Below, piece after piece: positions 47,132 through 58,422 of a stretch of DNA of 64,000 nt. Each line of letters starts with the position of its first letter. The stretch's first letter is position 1. This DNA comes from Actinernus sp. WN-2022. Taxonomy: Eukaryota > Cnidaria > Anthozoa > Actiniaria > Actinernidae. The notes under the pieces are model-generated. The model did not search any database and was not told where the DNA came from. It saw nothing but the letters and a program-made list of their open reading frames with translations. Made by a program: the position numbers and the translations under genes. The DNA is taken from contig JAOWCC010000286.1 of the NCBI GenBank assembly GCA_030867875.1, positions 868,001 through 932,000 of the forward strand, written 5' to 3'.

Positions 47132-47299
47132 ATTCTAAACACATTAACTAGGAGGTCCTGGAAATTAGGGGGGTGTAAAATGAAGAATTCTGGGACATTT
47201 TCATTGATGATTTCTATCAATCTATCTCTCCCCCCCTCCATACGCCACTGTACTGTAACATAGGTACATACATCATACACATCATGTCCTGTTGGGATA

Positions 47300-47600
47300 A
47301 TGCTGGAGTATTTGGTCCTCAGAGGTTATACCCCTGGTCCACTTTTTCAAACTAGCACAGGGGTTACTTCCTGTTCCCCTCCCCCCCCCAAAAAAAAAAA
47401 AAAAAATTAAAAACAAACCATTGCATCACTTCTTTCTTTGGTCATTAAACATTCTGGACTAGATCTCTCCTGTTATAAAGGGCACAGTTTTCGAATAGGG
47501 GCTAGCTGCCTCGCATGCCGCAGATCAAGGGCTATCTGATGCCGTAAGATTACTCGGGCGTTGGAAGTCCAATGTTTTTCATCGTTATATTCGCGTGAAT
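47300..47600 (+). pseudogene. DIRS/Crypton-like tyrosine recombinase relic, copy B
   Basis: Better preserved than copy A: GHSFRIGAS, then after a one-base insertion SHAADQGLSDAVRLLGRWKS and FHRYIRVN. Box II His and Arg, the LGRW motif and the catalytic Tyr are all present. The poly-C/poly-A run at 47379-47406 is shorter than in A. The 5' part of the gene is absent. Confidence 0.75.
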
Positions 47601-47639
47601 GGCTTGTGGAAGTTGTTCTTCGGGTCATTAAACTAGCTT

Positions 47640-47785
47640 GTTGGACTGATAAACCTGTCTAGCTAGGGCAGCAGTGTTTATCTTTCCAAGATCTATGGTT
47701 ATTAAGTTACTTTGACTTCCTATTGGGCTGCTAAACCTGTCTAGCTAGGGCAGCAGTGTTTATCTTTCCAAGATCTGTGTTTTAT
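47640..47785. repeat. 82-bp minisatellite, two units (copy B)
   Basis: Units start at 47640 and 47722; same unit as in copy A, which has three. Confidence 0.85.
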
Positions 47786-48267
47786 TATTGGAAAATATTT
47801 ATGCCTATCAAGTTAATCTTCATATTGGAAAAGTAAAAAGTAATTAACACTGCATATAGGTTAAATGAATTATTATTGCTTTACAGAAATTGCTCTGACT
47901 CGTTGAATACCAGTTTAGCTTTGGCACTTCGTCACTCAAGAGAACAGGCTCAGAAAACTTACGACAAAAGGACGAGTGCAGAGAAAAAGGATGAAGCGGT
48001 TGCATTTGCACGTCAGTGTTCGGAAACCATTTCTCAATCCGAGGTCAATCGAGAAGAGCCCCCCCAGGACCCTCGAAAGAACGAGAGTTCCAGCCTGGTC
48101 AATTCGTTGCTCTTGTTGAAGAAGGGAGCACACTGAAAGAACCGAAGTTGTTGGTCGGTAGAGTTCAACACTATGTCAGTGACATAGACGTATCTTTCCT
48201 TTGGTACAAACAGACAAATTCAAACAGGTACAGCCTTGAATTTGATGGATCATCATGGATTGAGTAA

Positions 48268-49597
48268 ACTCATAGCTTGCATGCTGTCAAGACGACTCAA
48301 GCAAAAAACAATTCAGGCCAATATTTGCTGTCAACATCTGCCAGGACAATTCACAAGGCTGTCATGAAGGGAATGTAGTACATGTATATCAAAACAGTAG
48401 TGTACGTATGGCTTGCTTGCTGTGTTTTTTCTTCCAATTTCAGCAGCAGAAAACAGACAATAGTGTCCAGTATTTTGATGCAGCTCAGTTGTCCATTAAT
48501 TGTCATTGTGCTGGATAAAGTATGTAGTGATTATATGGATGGAGACCTTGATTTGTGCAATTAATGGTGGCACAAACTCTGATTTGAAACATGCCTTTAC
48601 ACTCAGACAAGTTGATGCTGACTCCAGAAAGAGCAGTAACATTAGTTGTTTATACTGTGTGCAGACCTTAATTATGCAATATTCGGGAGTATTGCACTTT
48701 TTATTTACACTGGTCAGCACATAAGAAAATGAACCTTGTCAGATAAAACATCATGTAAAAATTAGTAATTATGTGAAATGTGAGTGTCATAGCTTTCAAT
48801 CGAAGGGCTGTGTGCAAAATGGGCATAAGTGACAATTCTCCTTCAAATTCCTTTTTTTCCAAGGCAAAATTTAGATGGTGATCAGGAGTCACTAACGCCC
48901 TTGTTGCACACAACCCTTCGATTGCTACAAAGTAATTAGACTGCATTCTTTTGAAGTTTTATAATTTCTGTTTATGTAGACTGTTTAACAAAGCAGAAAT
49001 GAACAAAACAACCTAATAGACAAAAGGCTGCCGAAGTCAGATCGACCGATTGATTTTGCTTTCATGCATGATTCGAACCCAGTGCCCACTCCAGGGTATT
49101 GCATTACTGATCCATGATAATTATTTGTTCCATTACATTTATTTAGCATTTAAGATGTTAGGGAAAATATACAAACATGCCATGTATGGTTGGCTTGAGC
49201 TTATATAGCATACCAAATAGGCCAAGGCAATATGTGCCTTTGACTTTTGCCAGGATAGTGAAGGCCCTGGATGTGACCTTTTTGAAAGATTAACTGGCCA
49301 CGTCATCGTGTTATCTTTCTGCCAATCGGTACTAATTAACTTGTATACATGTATGTGATGTTATTATTGTTTTTACCAAGTTTTAGGGTATTTGAGCAGA
49401 TATAAGTACTGACCATGAATAAGAAGTGTTTCAAATGTTTTGGAGTACTGAACTCTTGCCTGTCCATCTCAAACTCTTTAAAGGGAACCCCAACTGTTGA
49501 AATTTGTAAGTTGCTGTTAAATTGTTGGCAATGTGGTCTAAATTTAAAATATGTTGAAAAAATTGGAAAATACATTTTAGGTTTTTAAAAAATCGAT
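48268..49597. other. Non-coding stretch
   Basis: No gene recognised. An inverted repeat around AATCGAAGGGCTGTGTGCAA (48799-48818) and TTGTTGCACACAACCCTTCG (48901-48920) suggests a further small fold-back element. A weak B-box-like GGGTTCGAATC lies on the minus strand near 49075. Confidence 0.45.
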
Positions 49598-49748
49598 ACA
49601 AGTATGACCAATGTGTGGGCTTGGGTGCTGCCATCTTGGCTCTGATGACATTTCACAGCTCTCCTTTTGTTGTGTAACAATAGGGACAACCGTGTGACGC
49701 CATCAGATCCAAGATGGTGGCGCCCACGCCCAAAATGACTCATACTTC
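49598..49748. repeat. Fold-back repeat
   Basis: ACAAGTATGACC ... GCCATCTTGGCTCTGATG on the left pairs with CATCAGATCCAAGATGGTGG ... CATACTTCT on the right; arms about 54 bp. Confidence 0.75.
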
Positions 49749-50201
49749 TATCCATTTTTTGCTATCGCAGCGAGCGAGCAAGACAGCAGTTCTAATCTGT
49801 AAGGGGTCCAAATCTCGATTTCTTTTTTTTTTACCAAAATGCATCACTTCTATTGTCTTTTTTTACCACACTGCTTTGCACGGATCTGATCGTCACGTGA
49901 CATTACACGAGGTGGAATCTGCATTGTTTGAGATAACTACGTTCAACCGTTCTTTTAATGCATTTCTCTGTACAGGTATGCAATCCTTGTGTAATCATGA
50001 ATTTGTTGAAGTGTAGGCAAACTCTTTCTAACTCTGTGTGAACTATCAGTTTCCAAAGAGCAAGATCTCTCCTGTTATCAAGATGGTGAGCAGCAAATAA
50101 TTTTCTTCTATTGGCTTCGATAAAGTCAAGCAGCCGGTTCAAAATACAATTAGCATTTACAATTACATTCTCAATTACAGTTTATTTCCTGTAATGGAGT
50201 A

Positions 50202-50506
50202 TACGGGGAGGCTCTACCCGAATGGGGTACCTTTCCAGGTTGGAGGTATATATAAAAGGGTAGGGGATTTCATGAGTTGAAGTATAGAAAAGGGTAGGGA
50301 AAATTGTCACTTAGGTATTTAAAAACGGCCTTTCAAAATTTCTCTAACAGATGCACCTAATGGCTGATTCATTCAAGTATTTTAAGGGGTATACTCACTC
50401 AAGTGAAAAGTTTAGTAAAAGGTATATGATTTAAGGGTTACCATTTCTGTCAAAAATGGTACATAAAAGGGTAAGGGTTTGGACCTCGGAGTGGAGCCTC
50501 CCCGTA
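50202..50506. mobile_element. 305-bp MITE with TACGGGGAGGCTC ends
   Basis: TACGGGGAGGCTC at 50202 pairs with GAGCCTCCCCGTA ending at 50506; TA at 50200-50201 and 50507-50508. Interior has repeated AAAGGGTA motifs, no coding. Confidence 0.75.
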
Positions 50507-51514
50507 TAAAACTTTGTTTCCCCCCGGTGAAATGGGGAATTTTCTGTTGTTTCATATTCTCTTGAGAATCATTAAACAGACTTCTAATTTAGACAATAAT
50601 TCTGTCAAATCACTGACACATAGAAAGCCCGAAATTTAAGATAGACGTTTTATAATATATTTATCTATACCAGCAAGTTTTTGTATAATAAATTATTATT
50701 GCCTGTTTGACGTCATGTCATTAGCACATTTGAAATATAAACCTTCATAACTCAGAGATGCAATATGGAGATGCTATATTTTACTATTATTTTGAACTAC
50801 TTAGTTGATGAAGAATCGCTTTTAATGATAAAAATGGGCTTATGCACTTTGACGAAGTAGTAGTTAGAGGGTTGATGTGGCTTAAAATTCTTGAACGTTT
50901 TACTATCAGAGGCAAGTAAATTTGACCTTGGAAGTTGGCATAGATGTTTTTTTTTTTACAAAATTAATGTAGTTCACAATGTACTTGTGTTGCAATGCCA
51001 ATACATGTGTGTGTGTACAATTGTGGTTGAAATTAAATAGTAGTTAATATTTACTGGACTGAAATTGAGGCAACACGTGCTTTTATATCAACAGTAGGTT
51101 CAAACCCAAGATTTCTATCAATGCTCGAGATTGTCATGTTGGAATTAGATATAAAATGGAGATCAAACAACAGGTTCTTAAGCAATCCATCTCGCCGAGG
51201 TCTGCCAATTAATCCCATTCACATTTACTGATTTAGAAAATTCGAATACCAAAGGCGAAGGGATGTGTCGCGCCAATGATCTAATGTTGAATGAAAAGAA
51301 ATAATAAATGCTACCATATTCGATGAATAATATGTCCAGTGCGATTAAATGGGGGAAAAAAACTAATGAATTACGTACACTGAAAGTGGAAAGAACGTAC
51401 GTGCGTACAGATATCGAACGTACGTGCAGATATGTACGTGACCTCGCTTCTCTTACCTCGCCCTATAATTAATAAGGAGTGTCTCGGCTAACCAGTCAAA
51501 CAGTGTGGAGGGCC
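50507..51514. other. Non-coding stretch
   Basis: No gene recognised; ACGTACGTGC-type repeats at 51375-51445 just upstream of the small gene start at 51515. Confidence 0.4.
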
Positions 51515-51913
51515 ATGGAGAATACTACCAGTCGAACAGGACCAATGGACCAATTTCTTGGTGAAACTGCCAATATGCAGCGAGAAAGGTCAGTGATTGC
51601 AGTCAGTGATTTTAGTCTTACGTACTATTAATTCACATGAATCAAATTGTTGCATTCTGGGTAATCAGCACTCGGTTAGTAAGGGTCCGATAGAGATTAT
51701 GCATACAAATTGCGCAAAATTATCCATTTAGCTCATGTGTTTTTAGACTCGTTCTTCCATTAAGACCCCTCACATAAGCCTTCTTCCTTTATTTATCTTG
51801 TATTACAGAAGATCTGTAACTAAATTTACGTTATTATTCCGAGGAAGAAACTCCCATACAAACCTTGTAATTCACTGCTTCGATATACAGTCAGAACTTG
51901 GCCGGCATGTGCC
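51515..51913 (+). CDS. Unrecognised gene start, two in-frame exons, cut by a MITE
   Basis: ATG at 51515 in a GGCCATGG context. Exon 1 (51515-51588) ends at GTCAGT; exon 2 starts at 51809 after TATTACAG and continues in frame (RSVTKFTLLFRGRNSHTNLV ... DIQSELGRH) until the MITE at 51914. The exact phase match supports a real 5' end. Domain unknown. Transcripts would now read into the MITE, whose GTATGC could act as a donor. Confidence 0.4.
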
Positions 51914-52209
51914 ACCATTTTCTCAGGTATGCGCACGCAATATTGGCCCGCCAAATCGCTTTTTTAACAATAGCCGCCAATTTTTGAACAATAGCCGATA
52001 ATTTGAATAACAAAGGCTGACGCATCAGAACGAGTCTAACAAAAGCTAACAAAACTCACGGCCCACCAAGAAATACTTCATTTAGGCAGCTTGGATTTAG
52101 TATTGGTTGAAATAATAGGGAGGGTTATAGGAAACCACTACGTGATTGCCCACGTGAAGTATTTACTGGCCCGTCAAGCCTGTTGCGTGCGCATACTTGA
52201 GAAAATGGT
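51914..52209. mobile_element. 296-bp MITE with 27-bp ends
   Basis: ACCATTTTCTCAGGTATGCG at 51914 matches the reverse complement of 52183-52209 with one mismatch over 27 bp. No coding sequence. Confidence 0.8.
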
Positions 52210-53825
52210 CTATGGGCCCTTTGCAACTAACAAATCACGTGGTTGTTTTTGAAGATAGCTTGCTCTCCAGTATTCATGGCAACGCCTTTCCCATGGGGAT
52301 CACGAGCTCAATTCATTCGTTAATGAAGTATTATATCAGCACGTGACTGTTAGCTGCCTGTGGGCAGGCCCGAGTCTTAAATCGCAAGTGTTTATTATTC
52401 GTTTTATTTTCCAAGTCGAGGTATTTCGCCCCCAACCAATCAGCTCTCGCTGTTCAAGTAGTTCAAGTGCACACACTTGAACACCGCGCCGATTTGGCGC
52501 CGCATAATGTCGAAAAGGTCAACCGGAAGCCACAGACTGCGGATAGAGTTTTTACTCTATCCTGAGGACTATAGCAAAGCTGAAACGACGTGTATACAGT
52601 TTTAAAGGTACTATATTTCGGCTAGCCAAACTAGCCTTCTTCAGGTGCCTAGATGTTGTAAGTGGAGAGTTCTAAAATAGGGGCTTTACCTCGGTGTAAC
52701 AACCTCACAGACTGCGTCACAAAACTCCCTTTGTTATAAACTATGAATAATTTGGGAATATTTCACGAGCACCCGAAGCGGCACTTATAAATTTTACAAG
52801 GAATTGAGGAGCCTCTACTTGAAAAAAAAATTAACAACGCTCAGCGTAGGAATCGAATCCAGGAAGCTAAGATTTATAGAACGACTGACACAATCCTACC
52901 CAAACAGTAACCGCTAGACCACGAGTGACGAGATTATTGGTGCATGCTTAACTTTCGTTAGAGCTGTTAAACGAGAATCCTCTCACGAGCGAGGAAGGCT
53001 TCGAACAGTTCCCTTTATGTAACTCTGTAATATACACCACGGACAAGACTGAATTTTTGTGAATGACGGTAATTTAGCTTTTAATTAGAGATAACCAACA
53101 TGCATTTCAGTTATGAATACAGCAGATAAAGTTATACAGAGGCACACGAATTGACCACGAATACAATTAACATGCATGTAGAAAGAACAGTAGTGAAATA
53201 TAGTGGCAGCTCTATCGGCAGGATGGACAGGATACAAATTATGATATGAGATAAATATAAACATTGAGATAATCATATTTTAGTACTCGGAACCTCCAGT
53301 ACAACAGAACAGCAGACTGTAAATTGTAGACGTGTGTTACATGAATAAGTAGTGTTTACAGTAAAAGGTCAATTTCTTTAATTTACTTACGAGAAAAACA
53401 TATCTAATGTTCATATGATGAAAAACAAAAATATTAAATTACATAAATATACTAGGGGAGCAGAGAGCAAAAAGTCACCGCGACTGATAACTCAACTCCC
53501 CTACCCCACCCCTAATAAATAATAGGAGTGGAGTACCACCCCTCCCCTGTGACCACGCCTTAGAATGGAATGTCAGGAATGTTAAGAATGTAGAAAAAAT
53601 GGTGACGCTTATGTGTATACAGCTCGAGTTAAGGCTGTTCCCAGCCTCTTGTTTATTATATAGACGCGAGTGATTTACTAGAAAATAATCCACTAGTACA
53701 ATTGAAACGATACTACATCCGGGACCTGAGTGGCGTATTTTCCATATCTTCACTAGTGAATATATCGATGACGTCTTGTTCCACCTTTTGCATAATTTTT
53801 ATTGTGTCCATATAATAAAAAGACA
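52210..53825. other. Non-coding stretch
   Basis: Includes a CGGCTAGCC/AACTAGCCTTCTTCAGG segment near 52618-52645 resembling a dispersed repeat, and the tRNA-like sequence annotated separately. No coding domain. Confidence 0.4.
52841..52930 (-). tRNA. tRNA-like sequence with long variable part (pseudogene)
   Basis: On the minus strand: CTCGTGGTCTAGCGGTTACT (A box) and GGATTCGATTCCTACGC (B box) about 60 bp apart. Stems are imperfect and the spacing is too long for a plain tRNA, so a pseudogene or SINE head is likely. Confidence 0.4.
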
Positions 53826-53947
53826 ATTATTACACGGTGGCTTTATCTTCTCATGGTAAAAACAATATTCAGTTCAGCTCAGTTCGCTGCGCTCATTCGT
53901 AAAATATTGCTTTTACCACTCCAATATAAAACCGGGTAATATCCTCT
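53826..53947. mobile_element. MITE, GAGGATATTACACGG family
   Basis: Left end ATTATTACACGGTGGC ... TAAAAACAATATT; right end AATATTGCTTTTACCACT ... GGGTAATATCCTCTC; the middle has TTCGCTGCGCTCATTCG. Related to 27556. Confidence 0.6.
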
Positions 53948-54254
53948 CTCTCTATGTAACAATTATTCACCGCATATTCACTGTTTGAGTAGCCAATCAG
54001 AGCGCAAAAAGTGATATTCACTGGTGTGGTATATACTAAAACAGTGCGCGCGCATTCATGGCGTTTAAACTAAAGTTAACATCATCATGGTGGCCATGTT
54101 TCTTGCGTCTAGTTTGTAGTTCGTCCCAGTCTCGGGTGCATTAAGGCCTGGGACTCGAAATGACAAATCAAGAGGGGGTATAGTCTATCTCTTTTTCATT
54201 AAGAATATTTTTATTCAAACTTTGATAAACATGATGTTGTTACGATAATATTTT

Positions 54255-54499
54255 CAATAGGAGATATTGTAGTTGAGTCTACGAATAGCAGTTTCAGCGG
54301 TATTGACCCGAACGCCTCACTTCAATGTAATGAAGCGCCATTGAAACCATCATTCTTACACGACACCAACACCCTCCTAAACAAGCACGACTAATTTAGA
54401 TACACAGTTTGAATAGCGCTTCATTACATTGAAGTGAGGCGTTTGGGTCAATACCGCTGAAACTGCTATTCGTAGACTCAACTACAATATCTCCTATTG
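54255..54499. mobile_element. 245-bp snap-back MITE with 84-bp near-perfect arms
   Basis: Left arm 54255-54338 starts CAATAGGAGATATTGTAGTT; right arm 54416-54499 is its reverse complement with very few mismatches (C/T in GTTTGGGTC versus GACCCGAAC). The centre is a 77-bp unpaired loop. No coding capacity. Confidence 0.9.
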
Positions 54500-55024
54500 T
54501 CCTCGTTGGATTTATAAACTATGAACTCTATCTGATTCACGTGCATAAAAATCCCCGGCATATGATAAATACTTTACCATAATGCAAGAGGCCATTAAAT
54601 AAATTATTTTCATTACAGTTCAAAGGTCACATTCCATGTTTCCATTGTAACTGTCATGCGAAATTGTTAAGGTAGTGACAACATCATATTTGTCAAAATT
54701 GTATGTCAAAATGTTACGAAGAGAAAGAGAGAGACTACGCCCTCTTGATTTGGGGTGGCCACCTTGAGACCCAGGCCTTTATGTACCCGAGGTTAAGCTC
54801 CTGACGCAGGGAGTGAGACCGTACGTCATAAGATGACTTATTGGCGGTTATATAACCCTGGCAGCTCTATTTTGCAGTTTAATAAAGAGTTGTTCCGACG
54901 TTATCCCACACAGGACAACAATATTTGAAGTTCATTTTTCTAATTTTTGTAATAAAAGCGCCTACTGAGGAAACTGTAAAATAGAATAAAATAAGTATAA
55001 ATCGTATATATTTTTTAAATCGTC
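54500..55024. other. Non-coding; possible LTR-like fragment
   Basis: 54835-54910 has TTATATAACCCTGGCAGCTC and AATAAAGAGTTGTTCCG, a TATA-plus-polyA arrangement like an LTR end. No paired LTR or target duplication found. Confidence 0.3.
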
Positions 55025-58000
55025 ATGCAGCAGCAGCCCGTCAAGCGAGGGAATCGGAGAAGGGACATCACAAGTGCCGAGGTAATCCCCATTTGAGCAA
55101 GAGGCCGAAAGTCTGAAAGAAACACAGACCATTTGAAACGCGACATGGCGACAGAACAACACAATTCGACAACAAGCTAGCGAATGCTAAATGCATTTCT
55201 TTCTTTCTTGTCTTTTCTTTTTTTGGACTATCGCAGCTCAGACAGCGAGGAAAGAGAAGAACAGATCCACACATCGCGATCTTCTCGTTTGGCTGGTGGT
55301 TGGCAGTTTATAGATCGCGAGGCACAAGTAGACGGGTGAGTACTTGTAATCGAAATCACGATTGTTAATTAAAGGAGCGGTGTCACGGTTAGAGAGACTC
55401 CCCTCCCCTCCCAGCGCGAACCTAGAGTCCTATAGAACTACGGGCACAGTTGTTTAGCTCCTCAAATGACCCTCTTCCCACGAAAAAAGCAGAAATAACT
55501 TTCTCCACCCAGCTCTCCTCCGACACAGGTAGCCCAACAAACGTAAACAAACCTAGCCTTCCCGCCAAGCACAGCGCACGTGCTCCATAAACTCACTAGC
55601 ACTTCTAGCACTTCGCGTGATCGGTCGAGGCAATGGACAAGACCAACGAGAGCAGGTCTTTGGCCTCTCCACAGCCACTGAAGATAGTGAATTACGAATC
55701 GTCGGACGGAGAAGAGTCCGTAGGAGAATATACAACTCCAGTACAGGGCAGTTTTGCCAATGTTTTATACGAGAGTACAAGCGAAAGTGAACCCTATCTG
55801 TATTTTCCATCAGCAAAACCTCACCTCGAAATTATGGACGAATCCTCCGAATTCTCTTCCCTAAGCTCTTCATATTCTGCTAATTCGGACAGCAGTAGCA
55901 TTTCCTCTGATCCTAGTGTGGTGGAATTGGAACATAATCTAAGCGACGTGGAACAAATTTTAAATGAAACTCAGCTCAACCAAGCCCAATGCTTATCACT
56001 TCCTCTCAGCTCTCAAGAAGATCAGCACCAAAGACCTTGCAAGAAGCAACGTACGAATAGTACTGCATACGCGCTAACCCTTGATCAGATGCCAAGAACT
56101 TTTTCACAAAGACTCTAAATTTAGAACGTCTCGGTCCACATATATCCAACGCCACCTTCTCCAAAGTTAAAGAGAGAATATGTTGTAAGTATAGCTTGAT
56201 TTGTATGGTACGTATTGCAGGGTTGTAGGTTCCCTGCTAGCAGAGATCTCTTCGAAAGGGAAGAGACCTCTGCAGGTATACAACGCTTTCTCTGTCGCGC
56301 ATGCGTTGGGTTACCTAGTAACCCTTATTGTTATAATCCCCCATGTAACTTTGACATGGTCTCAAAACGTGTAAGCAATATGTAAGGTTTGCCATGCCCA
56401 CTACCCATTTCCATTGTTTGGTCCGTCCAAGGTTGTGGACGGCAGTATATCAAAGAAAGCATTGTATACCGGTAGGTCTCTAATTCCCTTTCTCTCAAAG
56501 AGATCTCTGCTAGTAGGGAATGGTGAAGGGAAACTGCTGGGTATGTAAATTGTTTATTCACAAAACAAAACTCTTTCCTATTGTTACAGGTAATACCATG
56601 AGCCCAAGTCGATCTACCGACCTTTGGAATGAATCACAGCTAATTTTAATATTATTTTTCTTTCATTCCTTCTATATTGTCAGGCTACTTAGGATATCTG
56701 CACTCGGAACGAAACATGCCCTTGGGCAGTCTTGGCGACTCCGTCTTCCAAAATTCAAGCTGCATAGAAGGGTATCTGATTTACTTAACTGTGAGTATAT
56801 AACCTAGCTAACATTCACCATGCCTCTTTGATGCTAAATCCCCTAGCCCCACACCACTACCATTGGGTTATCAATATGCAAGCAGAACACTTACTGTGGG
56901 ACTACTTGTAATTATTGAGGTACGTCACTTAGACAACAAGAATCCATTGCATTGTAGAACAAAAACAAAGAATTTGAACTTATGGTCACCGGTCACGGTG
57001 AATGAAGAGCCATTTATTCATTTAGAGCCATTCATTTGTTTACTCAAACATACAGGCCAGCAGGAAACTGAACCCAAGTACTGTTTCTAACCATGTGGGT
57101 GGTATTCTCTACATGCTCAAATATCTTAACCGGAGCTCGGCACCTTCGTACAGTGACGTTCCTCTCATCAATCAGCTGAGAAAAACGGCCACGCATTTAC
57201 AGAAGCAAGGAGATTTGGAGCGTCCCAGCACTACCCATGAACTAAAGGCGTGAACCGCTGGTTAGATTGGTACGTACTTACATTATCAATACGTACTGCC
57301 AGCTAGTCAGTAAGTTATATAATCACGGCTGCAATAATAATAAAATTGTGCGCAGTTTGCTGGCTGCAGTAAGTGGTGTTGAGTGCAGAGAGAAAACAAT
57401 ATGACTGAGCATTGAATGATTTAGTAACTATTAGCTTAAGGACTGCATGCATGGTTACGAAACAGAGAGCTCACATCGGACACAACATGGCTTTGCTCTG
57501 TGAGATAGATATCCCACGTGTTATTATCCACACAGCATCATCACATGCATAATTTGTATGTTGAATGCCCAATACATTTATTTGCATGCTTCTGTCAGAA
57601 TAAAATTGCATATATTGTATAATAATTCAAATAATTGCACATTTATATACTAATTCGAGTTTATATTTGCAACTGAATTGACAAAGAGTTACTAATGAAA
57701 TTAAATTTCTCTACAGGGAACAGATTGTAGGGTGTATGACGATGCAACGGCAGAAATTTGAGATGGCTAAGGGAATAAGCAAGGCGAGAGAGTGCATGGA
57801 TCTTGTGTTATTGGCAATGTACTGCGAATTACCACCAGCCCGAGCTCTGGAGATCAGATCGCTTCGCATCTGAAGAGAAAGTCCACAACAGCAATTCAAT
57901 GCTAGGGATTTTGCTGGGAAGAATGTCCTACTACTCAATAGCAGCGGAAGTTTAACTCTACACTTTCAAGATTACAAGACAAAAAAATATTTTGGACATG

Positions 58001-58422
58001 ACCAGGTCACCGTGGAGGTAAGCATGTCTGCTGTCTACGTAAAGGGCCAAATTTTCAAATTAACTTTATTAACTTTACACGTTTTTATTACAAATTTCGA
58101 TTCTGTATCAAGTGATCATGCAGTTGAATAAATTTAATACAGTAATTTTCTGGGTTGCAGACCTCACATTCAGTGGCATTTTCAAGATGCAAACTCATGG
58201 ATGCATGCAATATATACTCAAATCAAGAAACATTCTACCTGCAGTCAATATGTGACAGGGCGGCTAACAGCTAGCAGAAGTGGAAAAAGCTTTGAATGAT
58301 TTTAATACTCGTTTCTACATTGCAGGAAGGAAGCGAGCTGACCAGGTTAATACGAGAATATCTACAGACGTACAGAGCACAGCTATGCCATTCAACAGAT
58401 GACGAAAATTGTTTTTTTTTTG
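55025..58422 (+). pseudogene. Intron-bearing tyrosine recombinase gene, 5' half (core-binding and box I)
   Basis: Candidate exons: 55025-55081 (ATG, basic), 55237-55335 (SDSEEREEQ, RLAGGWQFIDREAQVDG), 55633-56184 (Ser/Glu-rich, then LERLGPHISNATFSKVKERI after a frame change near 56090), 56684-56790 (GYLHSERNMPLGSL ... EGYLIYL), 57056-57269 (LNPSTVSNHVGGILYMLKYL), 57717-58017 (ARECMDLVLLAMYCELPPAR then ALEIRSLRI) and 58326-58422. Junctions 56184/56684, 56790/57056 and 58017/58326 keep frame. The middle exons fit the SAM-like core-binding domain, and CELPPARALEIRSL fits box I with its catalytic Arg. Damage: frame change near 56090, one-base loss near 57250, TGA at 57871-57873. The first two exons do not join in frame. 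Box II/Tyr exons are missing downstream; matching exons occur at 46.5-48.2 kb. Likely a Crypton-like or domesticated YR relic. Confidence 0.6.
56231..56521. mobile_element. Intronic MITE with GCTAGCAGAGATCTCTT ends
   Basis: TTCCCTGCTAGCAGAGATCT at 56231 pairs with AGATCTCTGCTAGTAGGGAA ending 56520; arms about 58 bp. It lies in the intron between the recombinase exons at 56184 and 56684. Confidence 0.75.

Larger units (their letters stand above)
45339..47957. repeat. Segmental duplication, copy B
   Basis: Partner of 36891-39668. Begins in a C15 tract (45339-45353) fused to the Polinton-like block. Unlike A, it keeps the recombinase acceptor at 46523 and the catalytic tyrosine exon, but has lost the acceptor of the acidic exon (TATGG near 45545). 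Confidence 0.9.
46524..48267 (+). pseudogene. Tyrosine recombinase 3' exons, copy B, plus C-terminal domain
   Basis: Exon 46524-46657 carries box II (GLRSSFVTYAYSQ); exon 47887 onward joins in phase 2 and carries LALALRHSREQAQKTYDKR, giving the H-x-x-R-like region and the catalytic Tyr of a tyrosine recombinase. Downstream, after a frame change at a C7 run near 48060, a further domain reads FQPGQFVALVEEGST, LLVGRVQHYV and FDGSSWIE to a stop at 48265-48267. Such a C-terminal domain accompanies these intron-bearing cnidarian YR genes (from memory). The 1.2-kb intron holds a fold-back repeat, the second YR relic and a minisatellite. The box I exon is not linked here. Probably a pseudogene because of the frame change, but the catalytic exons are clean. 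Confidence 0.65.

Noticed and set aside
54707..54915. Solo LTR
   Set aside because: TATA and AATAAA are suitably spaced, but no matching 4-6 bp flanking duplication was found.
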